Positions 11,623 to 21,186 of a stretch of 64,000 nucleotides of DNA are shown one piece after another (position 1 is the stretch's first letter; every line of letters starts with the position of its first letter). The stretch spans positions 92,952,704-93,016,703 of the forward strand of contig OX465582.1 of the NCBI GenBank assembly GCA_950022655.1. Direction: 5' to 3'. The notes under the pieces were generated by a model that saw only the letters and a list, made by a program, of their open reading frames with translations, had not been told where the DNA came from and made no database searches. This DNA is from Alentia gelatinosa (lineage: Eukaryota > Annelida > Polychaeta > Phyllodocida > Polynoidae). The translations under genes and the position numbers were made by a program.

Positions 11623-12357
11623 GATCTTACGCAGTAGGTATCCATCGACATGGATTTCTTCAGTTATTTAAGTTAATGAATATTACCCGTACTACTCTTT
11701 ACTCTGTGCACGGATTCCACTTGTCATCCGCCATGACAATCAAATAACTATCAGAGATCTTGACAGAGGAACGGAAATATTGATGACCCTAATGCTGTTA
11801 TTGCCTTGCCGAGGTTGCTAAATGATTTCAATATTTGAACTTTGGTATTTTATCGTTTCTATAACGTTGGAGGGGATGCGGTCCTGAATTGAATCTCATC
11901 TAATAATTCACCAACTTTGGTGCAGGCTTCGCAGATGCAGGAAGATGGAGTCGGAAGGGTGGTTAGTGACACCGAGAGACAAATATCTTTATCGCGGAGT
12001 TACGCTATTACCAGAAATCAAATTAGAAACCCATTTGAACGCTCAAGACAGGTTAGTGATGGAATTTCAAATCTGATTTGTTGTCTTTCTCTCAAATTTT
12101 CAGGTGCTGTAAAATCAATTTCTGGTCTGTCGAATTCCTTGGATCAGTGGATCCTGTGATTCCGTGCCGTTTTAGAAATACCGGTATATGTAGAACATAC
12201 ACTTGCAAACTCATTGTCGGAAACAATTGTTAAATTTAATTAAATTTCCTCTGAGAAAATTAGGCCAATTTCAATGTCGATTGATGGGAAATTTCTATAA
12301 GCGTGCTCACACTGCGACATTTGGACAGCAGCAGAGCGCCAGTATCTCAGTGTCTTA
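11623..12357. other. Unannotated stretch
   Basis: No gene or repeat recognised. Confidence 0.35.
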
Positions 12358-12808
12358 AGGGGGCCGTCCACCAACCATGACAAGGCTGCGACAATGGCTT
12401 TCCGACAAGGTCCACGACAGGCCTACGATTAGAAGGTTTGTCATAGCCTTGGTTGGTGGACCCTAGTTCCCAACAAGAGTCTATCACAAGGCCATGACAG
12501 GCTGCGACTTGAAGCTTGTCCAGGGCTTGTCCTGGGCCTTCCGACAAGGTTATGACAAAATCAAACATGTTCGATTTTTGTCACGACTGAACCCTTCTTG
12601 TGGAGTATTGTGTTTTCCTTGATATCACTGCCGTAGTGTGTCGGAACCCTGGACGCCTTTTTTATGGGAACCAGCAACGACTAAGACACACCCCGACAAC
12701 GCTGTCATAAAGCCTCCCTTCTCACGACAAGGCTGCGACATGGCGCCGATAGGAACTTTCTTGTCGGCTCTTGTCATAGCCTTGTTGTGGTTAGTGGATG
12801 CCCGCCTT
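12358..12808. mobile_element. MITE-like element(s), GGGCCGTCCACCAACCATGA end
   Basis: The left end GGGCCGTCCACCAACC plus ATGACAAGGC is inverted at 12438-12462 (GTCATAGCCTTGGTTGGTGG) and again, diverged, at about 12774-12808. Between them GACAAGGCTGCGAC-like words repeat in both orientations. Either one short MITE next to a second, or one 450-bp element with internal copies of its ends. Non-coding. Confidence 0.55.
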
Positions 12809-12820
12809 TATAGAGACGTA

Positions 12821-13099
12821 CCCAGCTGACCATGACCAATCACTTGAGACACACCTCATCGACCCACTGGTGCTTGATATATTTGGATCCAGGCAGTTGA
12901 CTGGGTGCATGTGGGTTACAGAAATTGACCCATAGACTGAATTAACCCAAATCCTTGATTGCTATTCATTTATAATTTCCCTGTCATTCATCGATAATTA
13001 ACATACCATTGATCCTAGTTTATTTGCCATGCTAATTCATCAATGATGATCATATTCTTTGTTCCTAATTTATTTGCCATCCCCATTTATCCATAATTA
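12821..13099 (+). repeat. Dispersed repeat R1 with ~48-bp tail minisatellite; target of the PAT element
   Basis: Shares CAGCTGACCATGACCAATCAC, CCACTGGTG and TATTCATTTATAA with copies at 34383-34695 (+), 33229-33433 (-) and 46390-46560 (-). Its 3' part holds tandem units (CATTCATCRATAAT...ACATACCATTGATCCTAGTTTA) that resume at 17866 after the retrotransposon. The intact unit at about 12985-13012 reads CGATAATTAACATACCA and serves as an empty-site reference for the insertion. Confidence 0.6.
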
Positions 13100-13166
13100 A
13101 CGAGTGAACACAAATATTGTTTGCAGTAAAAGAAACTTTTATTATATTTTATAGTCTCTTAACACA
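13100..13166 (-). repeat. Split direct repeat B2 (3' end of element)
   Basis: 67-bp copy of B1 forming the outer 3' boundary. It is separated from A2 by 98 bp (13167-13264) that is not repeated elsewhere in the element. Confidence 0.9.
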
Positions 13167-13264
13167 TACCGCTTACACGGATTTATAAAATTGTACATGT
13201 TATTACAATGAATCACACAGATACATCAAGTTTAACACATTGTTGTTTTGGGATGGTGGGTGGG

Positions 13265-13473
13265 GAATCGTTACGTGAGCGTAGGGTCTGAGAGAAAGTG
13301 CTGAGTCAGTACAAGATCCAGGGGCCTATATACTGCGCCTCTTGATTACCTCTAACAAACAGATGCGCGACGTTTTGCCGCGTTACCTCATGAATATTAA
13401 TTAATTTGCCTCGGGAATATTTTCAGTGTCGCCCTCTAGCAATTAAACGCCAATTTACAATTGTCCACAATTA
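13265..13473 (-). repeat. Split direct repeat A2
   Basis: Second 209-bp A copy, joined directly to B1 at 13473/13474. That internal junction (CCACAATTA | ACGAGTGAAC) is the sequence that would form if the two outer ends of the element were joined in a circle. Confidence 0.9.
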
Positions 13474-13540
13474 ACGAGTGAACACAAATATTGTTTGCAG
13501 TAAAAGAAACTTTTATTATATTTTATAGTCTCTTAACACA
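13474..13540 (-). repeat. Split direct repeat B1
   Basis: 67 bp from ACGAGTGAAC to TCTTAACACA, lying just downstream of the recombinase stop; the same sequence is found at 13100-13166. Confidence 0.9.
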
Positions 13541-13547
13541 CCGCAAA

Positions 13548-14456
13548 CTAGAAAAGTTTTTCCAATGTTGCAGATACTTTTGTGTATAATTGTTTGGGTG
13601 CATAAGTCCGCACAGCTTTGGATGCCCACAGGCCGTGGAGTGCAATGTCTTTTTCCGGCATGCCTGCGCGTGCCGCTAAGCATGCCCCTGTCCTCCTAAG
13701 GGAATGTAATGTAATATTATCTGGGTCCGGTATGCTACCCAACACGGCTGCTAACCTCAGCATACTTGTAGCTCTTTTTACCTGTATAGGCAGGGCGGTG
13801 TCTGGTGCAGCGAACAGAGGCGCCTCTCCGAGGCGAGCTGATAGTTCGAGAATTTTTTCAAGGGCCCTCACAGGGCAATACTTTGGCACACGATGTTTAG
13901 TCACCCACAGCTCGACCGGGGTCGAGGTAGTCTTTTAGGTGGGTACCTGGACCCACATACCTTGTTGATGGAATGTCACGTGTTTTCTTTTAAGGAGGTG
14001 AATGTTGTTTGCTGATTGCGTCACGTGACATTGTCGTAAGAAGGTGTTGAGGAGAAATAACACAATAGCCCTCACAATCAGTCCTTCAAGTCCGAGGCGC
14101 CTTAACGAGTCACATATAAATTTTACCTCATGTATGCTCAACTCACGTGCTTGTCTAGGAGTATGTGTACTACCCTTTTTCATAATACCCACAAATCTGG
14201 TAACCATAGGATGGTTAAACATAGTAAAATCGCCTTCTAGGGCGAGAACAGCATTTTTAGCTCCGCTAAGATAATTTTTTACAGTCGCCGGAGAATCAAA
14301 CGAATTAAAAAGTAACTGCGTATACATACACAACTCAGAATATTTAGGATGTAACGGGTCATATTGATAATGCATCATAAATGATACGTATGTCTTCTCT
14401 TGGACATCGCGATTTTTCGAGGTTCCTTTTGAACATAGTTCGGAAAGGTTGGCCAC
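13548..14456 (-). pseudogene. Tyrosine recombinase of the PAT-type element (one in-frame TAA)
   Basis: Same frame as RT-RNase H, from which it is separated by a single TGA (14490-14492). The N-terminal part looks like a core-binding SAM-like domain (TSKNRDVQEKTYVSF, PATVKNYLSGAK). Catalytic residues: Arg141 in FLRQCH, then, after a TAA at 13935-13937, HSLR (H67 and R70 of the downstream part), HGLW (H90) and Tyr101 (codon 13604-13602). All the R-H-R-H/W-Y residues are kept although the stop divides them. Role: integrates a circular cDNA by site-specific recombination. Start assigned near 14456; the frame is open up to 14489. Confidence 0.87.
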
Positions 14457-14489
14457 GTATTGCCGGTGGAGGCTCTCACCTAAAAGAAA

Positions 14490-16355
14490 TCACCACAAAT
14501 CATTAGCGATAATCTCGTCAGGGTGAATCGCCCTGACTTCAATGAGGCCGAGATCACGAGTTCTTTTCCTAGCGATTTCTCGATGGGGTACTGATATGCC
14601 CCTACGAGACAATGCGTCTGCTAGGACCAGAAGTTCGCCTCGTCTATGCTCTAAGGTCACGTGAATCTGTCGTAGACCGCAGAACATTGCTAGGTGCCTA
14701 GCGCACCGGGCCATAACCGGGTCCCTGGCCCGGCCCGAGTTAAGGACACTCACACTGGCCGTGTTGTCGCTAACAATCACCAGGTCACAGCAAGTGCACT
14801 CGTCTGGGGTCAGGGTGCGGACCGCGATTACCGCATTGAGGGCTTCCAGCCGGCTGATGTGGTGGTCGTCCCTATAACCCATAGGGAAATCGACAGCATA
14901 CCACCCGCCATAGCCGTAGCCCCCACCGCCTTCCAGGCACGCATCACACTCTATGTGAAAAACAGGTCTTACTGGTCGTAAGATCAGCGTGCCATTGAAG
15001 CGAACTGCGAATTCACTGAACCATTCCAAGTCACGTAGCAATTCCTTGCCAACATTTACCTGCGCGATTTTGTGTGCGGCTCTTAGACTGTCTAGAACTC
15101 TGCACATAAATTTGCGCGCATGCACTATGCATTGGGAAATGTGTGCAAGTTTGCCTGCCAGACTTTGGAGTTGTCTTTTGGATGCCTTTGTTTTGTTTTC
15201 CCATTTTTTACACTCTTCCATTACCTCTTGGAGTTTTTTGTGTGGTACAGAAATCTGCATTTTCACAGAGTCTATTTGGTACCCCAACCACTCTATTATT
15301 TGTGTAGGCGGAACGGATTTTGCTGGGGCGATCGCCACACCTAGCTCTCTGCAGACGCCATGAAATTTTTCATAGGCTTGCATTGCTTTGGCTGACGTTT
15401 GTCCAACCCCCCCAAAATCGTCAACATATGCAATGATATGATGGCCCTCTTTTCTGACGAGGTAACAGATTGCCTCGGATACTCTTTGTTGAATGAGGCC
15501 GGATGTGCGGCAACCCCACGCGATACAAATATCCACATAATATTTGTCGTCGTGTTTTACCCCGGTGAGGGGGTAAGCTAAAGGGTCTGTTCTTAATTGT
15601 CTATAGGCTCTCTCCAAATCGCATTTCCAGAGAAATGCGCCTTGGCCTGCCTTTTCAACTTGAGCCGCCATGTCTGCGATCGTGGGGAGTTTATATTCAA
15701 TGGTTTTCCCTTCGAATACGTTCTTAGGGATCCCGTCATTGACCGATTCTCCTCTAGGAAATGAAAAGTCGATTATTACTCGTCTTTCACCTTCTACTTT
15801 TTTAGGCCGTGTCATTATTGGGCTGATTTTTGTCCATGGAGCGAATGGTTTCTCTTCAAAGGGGCCCACCATCGCCCCCATGACGCATTCCTTCTCGAGA
15901 AAACTCGCGACATGGCGAGGGTATTCCCTCCCAGACGGGTGATTTACCTCTGTACTGGTGGGAATCGATTCGGCCGCGTAGGCTATCGGCCAACCGTACC
16001 GTATGTATTGTGCAATCTCACAGTCGTGATACCCTACGAGCAGCTTGTCCCAGCTGTCGCAGTGCATTGCCGACGTAACCTGTATCTTAGCACCCAGGTA
16101 GTTTGGAATGGCTCATTTTTTTACTTCATTGTAGGTTGCCATAACTCGCCCCGCGATTTTCTCCGCTGCCGGGGTCGGGTCAGGCCAGTTTTCACCAACG
16201 AATTTTGCATATCTTTGTGATGAATTCACACCCTGTGTACCTGGCGCCTGTTGTTGGCGTCTACCGTCTCTAGCGACTGCGTCGCTAGCTTTTGCTTCTC
16301 GTGCGGCTTTTGTTGCCTCCTCGACTCTTACACTATGTACCTTTTGTTTTACCAT
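14490..16355 (-). CDS. pol: Reverse transcriptase / RNase H of the PAT-type element (one in-frame TGA)
   Basis: The main open part (16067-14490, 525 residues) has RT motif A (KCDLERAYRQ, Asp150), the YVDD box at 214-217 and the WLGY motif at 260-263. RNase H follows with Asp375, Glu408, Asp434 and Asp484 (ADALSRRG), the complete D-E-D-D set. Conserved N-terminal residues (PNYLGAKI...) lie upstream of Met-16067 in the same frame, which then meets a TGA at 16113-16115 and opens again to 16355 and beyond. The true start is therefore upstream and the TGA is either a mutation or read through. Role: copies element RNA into DNA and removes the template. Confidence 0.88.
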
Positions 16356-16408
16356 CTTATTACTAGCAGTTAAACCTCTGTCCCATTCTTCTGGGGATAA
16401 AACCTTTA

Positions 16409-17617
16409 CTAAAAATCCTTCTTTGCACCATCTCTCTCTTGTGCCTTCTTTCTCTCGACCTTCGCTTTCTTAATGCGACATTCCTTCTCACTATGTGGGA
16501 GTGGTGAACATTTTGCCCATATGCAATGGCTGCAAATGTGCAAGTGTCTATACCCTCCACTTACGTGGTCATCATTCTGGGAACACGTACCCTCGTTGTA
16601 TTGCCGGCATGGGGGGGCCGGTTTTGCACCCGAGAGCTCGTTTGTTAACCTGAAGCCTTCGCTTTTACCTTCTCGTCCCGCGATTTGCGGTGCGATTTCG
16701 CCCTTTTGGGATAGTTTCAAGCGTAGTTTGTCTATCTCGTATTCATCTGTCCATTCCAGTCTGCCGTCCTGGATTTGTGAACATACTTCTTCCGAAAACG
16801 ACCTGACATTTTCAAAAGCATAACACATTGCATCTTCTACAATTTGTTCTACATGTTTTTCAATCGCTCTGAAGATTTTTCTCTCGTTCTTATACAATTT
16901 CTTGACCTGCGTAAGTCCCCATATCGTTTCAGCTAATGACAATTCACCTAAAGCACATTTCTCCTTCTTCTTCCCCCTAGACACGTGAGCATATGCATAA
17001 TAGAGTTTTTTACCTTGGTCGGACGTTTTCTTGGTTTCCGCTAAGAACTTAGCGACCCTGTCGCTCAAGTCGCTGTCTCTGGACAGAGACCGCGCGTCTG
17101 TGTGCTTGCGCCCTACGTGTCTGGGCCGTTCTGAGTGTGGACGCCCTCCGTGCCTGCTGCGTTGCCGGCGCTCGTGGTGGTCTTGTGCTGACGAGGGGCG
17201 CCGCCGCCGCTCGCTGCCTGCCCTGCTTTTCACAGGGGTGTAGCCGCTGGACGCCTCGCTGCCCTGGTCTGTCATCGATGTATCAGTGCTGCTTTCCCAG
17301 CTCTCTCGTCTGCTACGCCGACTGCCGCTTCTACTGCCCGTCGATCTGCCCGTCGATTTATCCCGGCTGGGTCTGCTCCTCTGTCGCTTCTCTCTATCTT
17401 TCGCTCTTTCTCTCTCGTTTTTCCTCTCACTCTGGTTTTCTCGCAGTATTGCTACCATTTCACTCACTTGGTCTCGCAATTCTGCTATTTCTTTGGCATT
17501 GCTAGCCATAGAACCCTTTTTCTGTGGTTGTGCGCCCGCCGCGACTATTGGCCTTTCATCTGCAGAACTTTTCTCTGCAGGTGCCTTTGGTCTGCTGCTT
17601 CTGCGTTCGGTCGACAT
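16409..17617 (-). CDS. gag: Gag-like protein of the PAT-type element
   Basis: 402 residues from ATG. Residues 40-78 are a charged, likely coiled-coil stretch; 79-180 are rich in Ser and Arg, like an SR-type nucleic-acid-binding segment. Residues 215-289 (KKEK..LGEL...IWG...VEDAM..AFENVR.FSEEV) match a block of the second element's gag at 18762-18990, showing common descent. The C-terminus carries C337-x7-C345 and then H360, C362-x2-C365, C370, H375-x4-C380, a zinc-binding-type cluster. Expected role: packaging element RNA into particles. The frame is intact. Pol follows in another frame that is open just across the gag stop, so a frameshift or restart would be needed to reach it. Confidence 0.85.
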   Translation of the reverse strand: MSTERRSSRPKAPAEKSSADERPIVAAGAQPQKKGSMASNAKEIAELRDQVSEMVAILRENQSERKNERERAKDREKRQRSRPSRDKSTGRSTGSRSGSRRSRRESWESSTDTSMTDQGSEASSGYTPVKSRAGSERRRRPSSAQDHHERRQRSRHGGRPHSERPRHVGRKHTDARSLSRDSDLSDRVAKFLAETKKTSDQGKKLYYAYAHVSRGKKKEKCALGELSLAETIWGLTQVKKLYKNERKIFRAIEKHVEQIVEDAMCYAFENVRSFSEEVCSQIQDGRLEWTDEYEIDKLRLKLSQKGEIAPQIAGREGKSEGFRLTNELSGAKPAPPCRQYNEGTCSQNDDHVSGGYRHLHICSHCIWAKCSPLPHSEKECRIKKAKVERKKAQERDGAKKDF

Positions 17618-17656
17618 GGCTGTCGTGCCAGTGCCTCCCAGTGTACGTGTGCGTCT

Positions 17657-17865
17657 GAATCGTTACGTGAGCGTAGGGTCTGAGAGAAAGTGCTGAGTCA
17701 GTACAAGATCCAGGGGCCTATATACTGCGCCTCTTGATTACCTCTAACAAACAGATGCGCGACGTTTTGCCGCGTTACCTCATGAATATTAATTAATTTG
17801 CCTCGGGAATATTTTCAGTGTCGCCCTCTAGCAATTAAACGCCAATTTACAATTGTCCACAATTA
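17657..17865 (-). repeat. Split direct repeat A1 (5' end of element)
   Basis: 209 bp, matching A2 base for base by eye. It ends outward in CCACAATTA on the plus strand. It should carry the promoter and half of the recombination site. Host minisatellite resumes directly after it. Confidence 0.9.
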
Positions 17866-18239
17866 GCATAACATTTTGTCCTAGTTTCTTTTCCACACTC
17901 ATTCAATAATGAGAAACATACCATTTGATCCTAGTTTATAATTCCTTAATAATCACCAATGATGAACATACCAATTGCTCATAGTCAATTATGGAGAACT
18001 TGTGAGCAATAATGACTTGGCAACAAAATGACTCTCACGCACACAGATACGCCACCTGACGGTTCACAGAGGAATACATGTGTCGCATAGTCCTGCCATC
18101 TACCGGGTTTCTCACCACCACACATTCTCGTGACGTCACGACCATGCTGTGTAGTCGCTCATCACAAGACTCAGACTGAACTCGGGAATTTTTTACTTGG
18201 TTTATTTCCCGTTTTTTCGACTAAATATCAGGCACCAAG
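17866..18239 (+). other. Resumed host minisatellite, then 5' region of second YR element
   Basis: Bases 17866-17990 continue the CATTCA...AACATACCATTTGATCCTAG tail repeat that the PAT element interrupted. From about 18000 the sequence changes and leads into the second retrotransposon (GTGACGTCACGACC at about 18131 is CRE-like). No copy of this leader is seen at the 3' end of the second element. Confidence 0.55.
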
Positions 18240-19376
18240 ATGCCGGGTACTCGTTCTTCAACGAAATGAGTATCTATTCCAAAGAAAACCAAGACTAAGA
18301 GTCCAAAGAAAACAGTCAAATCGAAGAAGATAAATGATTTGCGACAGCAAGTGGCCCAAATCCAAGAGGCCATGGCAAACTTCCTAGTGAGTCAGAGTCA
18401 AGTACGACAACCGTCTACAATTTCCGACGACAATCCAGTTTTGGTAGATGGCCCCACTAACACCCATGATGTCGTTCAAGCGGGATCATCCATCCAGAGA
18501 AATCCTACCACAATTTCCAGTCATCAAGTCAATCAGGTGTTACAAGGAAACATTCAACCAGCGGTTTCTGATCCTCTCATCGCCGCCATGTCTCAGTCTT
18601 CAAACTCCTGGGACTCCGCTCCGGCACGCCGCTACGGCCCTTCATTTGATAATGAATCTCTGGACGAGAGAGTCCAACGTATCATACAATCTTCAGCTCA
18701 CGTTCTACGACCCGTTCCGGGTAAGTTCTCTCATCCTCATGATTATGTGAATCGTGGCATAAAGAAAGAGAAGACTACTTTGGGAGTTCTCAATATCCAA
18801 GAACATATTTGGGGAATTCTCAGAATGTTTGATGATGTACGTACTGACTCAGATAAACACCCGTTCTTGATGCAGCATTTAAGGGAAATTGTTGAGGATT
18901 CTCTCGAATATGAATTTGAATCTGTTAGGCGCTGGAGTGAAGAAGTAATCACCTGTATCGCTGAGGGAAGATTTAAATTAGGTTGGCGTAGCGACACCCA
19001 AATCCAGCATTTAAGGACTGCCATGTCACGTTCGGAGAGTTCCCGCATAAAGACACCAGATGGCGACTCCAACGCGAAACGTGACATCAAAAAGAAGCAA
19101 GCCACACCTCACCACCCTCCGTGCAAGAACTTCAATCTCACACGAGGCTGTCAACTCCAATCTCCGCACTAATCGGATACAGGCGTTTTGGTGGCACATG
19201 TATGTGAAAACTGTTTCAACGCTTTGGGACTCTATCATCCTCATAACGTTGTCGACTACCTCATCAAAGGGAAACATGAATCTCAAGCTATTAAGCCGAG
19301 CGCCGCTCTGGCTGCGAGCCAGGGGTTTCGGAAAAATCCCAACACTTACAACAACGACTTTCCAAGGCAAGCCTAG
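18240..19376 (+). pseudogene. gag: Gag-like gene of second YR element, two in-frame stops
   Basis: ATG at 18240 (CAAGATGCC) starts a frame that meets TGA at 18267 and TAA at 19170 but is otherwise open to TAG at 19374-19376. The Lys-rich N-terminus precedes a block (KKEKTTLGVL...IWG...IVEDSLEYEFESVRRWSEEV) matching gag of element 1. The Cys cluster is cut by the second stop: CKNFNLTRGC before it and HVCENC with later His residues after it. Role as for element 1 gag. The stops are probably mutations. Confidence 0.75.
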
Positions 19377-21186
19377 TCACATAGTGGACTCGGCCAACCC
19401 TGTTCCGGACTCGACTGTTTCTGAGTCAAGACTGTTAATTCCTACTCCCAGTTTAGGAATTTTTGGTTTCATAAGACCTTCACCTTCATATGAGTTTTCA
19501 CGCCGTTACCCGGAGCAATTTGCTGTTTATTCTGAAATTATTTTAGCGGGTACTTACAATTTCCAAAGCGCCCGTTTGCCGGTCCCGTCGGGTTTGAACC
19601 ATCAAGCTTGGGAGGACGATCTTGTGAATTATCATGACTCAGCCATAGTTGATTTCATTAAGTACGGGTGGCCAATAGGTTACATGGCGACGACATCCCC
19701 GACCTCGACATTTGAGAATCATGCAAGCGCTCGTTGTCACCCAAGAACCCTCGAGAAATTTGTGAACACTGAACTATCACATAAGGCGCTTTTGGGCCCT
19801 TTTGTTTCTCTCCCTTTTGGGCCAGGAACTCAGGTTTCACCTTTGATGTCACGCTCGAAGAAGGATTCACCTGATAGAAGAGTCATAATGGATTTGTCTT
19901 TTCCTGAAGGCAGTTCAGTTAATGACGGAATTCCAGAGCAGATGTATCTTGGTGAAAATTGTTCATATACTTTGCCGAGTGTTCGGGATCTTGTAAACCT
20001 GGTGGTGAAGGCGGGCCCTGGAGCGCTTATGTGGAAGATTGATCTCAGCCGGGCGTACAGACAGCTACGCTTAGACCCGGCTGACACACCCTTTATGTGT
20101 TTTAACGTGAATGAACGTTTTTATGTTGATCTGTGTACAGCTTTCGGTTGCCGCACGTCATCCGTTGCCTGCCAACGAGTATCGAATGCAGCGGTCTATA
20201 TTTTCCGGAATCTGGGTCATGTATGTTTGGCATATTTGGACGATTATGCCGGAGTGGCATCTGACAAAACCTCTGCCGACACCGCGTACAACACATTCAT
20301 CGGACTTGCAGCTGATTTGGGACTCCAACTTGCCACTCACAAGTGCGAACCACCGACGACGAATATTGTTTGGTTAGGTTTCGCCATAAACTCTGTGTCT
20401 ATGACGATCACTATCCCTAGTGAGAAATTGACTGAAGTAGTGGATCTGTGCTCAGACTGGATCACACGTGTCCCGGCTTCTCGTCGTGATTTTCAGTCAA
20501 TACTGGGGAAACTTATACATATCGCCCATTGTGTATGTCACGCCCGCCGTTTCTTGGCAGCTTTGTTTGCCAATATGAGGGTCTCGAACGTTACCAGTTC
20601 TGTCATAGTTTCGGCTGCTAGTCGTCGGGATTTGGCGTGGTTCATCGCGTACGCATCTACGGCGAATGGAGTCCACCTACTAGGAGACACCCGAGATCGT
20701 GTCCACCTCTGCATAGACGTGTCGGACACCGGGTTTGGGGCCCGCACAAAACACTCCTCCATCACCTGCGAGTGGAACACTGACTTTGATGTTTTCACAA
20801 AGGATCAGGACAAGAGGACAGCTCTGGCTGTTCTTCTTGCTTCCCATATTCTGGTGTCAACCACTCTATCTGCTGTTGTCGTGGAATTCTCTAGCGACTC
20901 CCCGGATGTTGCCGTTTTTATACAGGCACGCGCCCATAAGGATCTACATCTGTCAAAATGCGCTCGCCAGTTTTGGCATCTAGTCGCGATCAGGGATTGC
21001 GAAGTAAATGTCACGTGTCCAACTCTTCCACTTGTCTCCCCACTTCCTGTACATGTGAACTGCCCTGCTTTCGCTGAGGTTTTTACTGTAGACTCTGTCT
21101 TACTTTACAGAGACAGATTTGGGGCTGCATGCGGAGATGATCCAATCTTGGAGAGCAGCGAGGGCTCCATCGACCATCAAGAATAA
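19060..21186 (+). CDS. pol: Reverse transcriptase / RNase H of second YR element
   Basis: The frame is open from 19060 but the first 100 codons overlap gag and look non-coding; recognisable sequence starts near 19380-19570 (FSRRYPEQF, LPVPSGLN). RT motif A is KIDLSRAYRQ (Asp328), the active site YLDD lies at 392-395 (bases 20233-20244), and WLGF follows. RNase H starts with CIDVSDTGFGA (Asp553) but the usual Glu is replaced in RTALAVLLA and a final AD.LSR motif is missing, so RNase H is probably dead. It overlaps the recombinase frame by 68 bp. Confidence 0.82.
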   Translation: MATPTRNVTSKRSKPHLTTLRARTSISHEAVNSNLRTNRIQAFWWHMYVKTVSTLWDSIILITLSTTSSKGNMNLKLLSRAPLWLRARGFGKIPTLTTTTFQGKPSHIVDSANPVPDSTVSESRLLIPTPSLGIFGFIRPSPSYEFSRRYPEQFAVYSEIILAGTYNFQSARLPVPSGLNHQAWEDDLVNYHDSAIVDFIKYGWPIGYMATTSPTSTFENHASARCHPRTLEKFVNTELSHKALLGPFVSLPFGPGTQVSPLMSRSKKDSPDRRVIMDLSFPEGSSVNDGIPEQMYLGENCSYTLPSVRDLVNLVVKAGPGALMWKIDLSRAYRQLRLDPADTPFMCFNVNERFYVDLCTAFGCRTSSVACQRVSNAAVYIFRNLGHVCLAYLDDYAGVASDKTSADTAYNTFIGLAADLGLQLATHKCEPPTTNIVWLGFAINSVSMTITIPSEKLTEVVDLCSDWITRVPASRRDFQSILGKLIHIAHCVCHARRFLAALFANMRVSNVTSSVIVSAASRRDLAWFIAYASTANGVHLLGDTRDRVHLCIDVSDTGFGARTKHSSITCEWNTDFDVFTKDQDKRTALAVLLASHILVSTTLSAVVVEFSSDSPDVAVFIQARAHKDLHLSKCARQFWHLVAIRDCEVNVTCPTLPLVSPLPVHVNCPAFAEVFTVDSVLLYRDRFGAACGDDPILESSEGSIDHQE

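Larger units (their letters stand above)
13100..17865 (-). mobile_element. PAT/Ngaro-type tyrosine-recombinase retrotransposon, nearly intact
   Basis: On the minus strand the order is A1 (17865-17657), gag, RT-RNase H, tyrosine recombinase, B1 (13540-13474), A2 (13473-13265), a 98-bp spacer, then B2 (13166-13100). This split-direct-repeat layout is the hallmark of PAT- and Ngaro-like elements rather than DIRS1, which has inverted ends. The A copies are 209 bp each with no difference seen; the B copies are 67 bp each with none seen. No integrase of the DDE type and no LTRs are present. Three in-frame stops break pol/YR. Low divergence of the repeats indicates a recent insertion. Confidence 0.93.

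Noticed and set aside
14694..15942. Plus-strand open frames inside the PAT element (up to 124 codons), and those at 16473-17696
   Set aside because: They are antisense shadows of pol and gag, with no motifs of their own.
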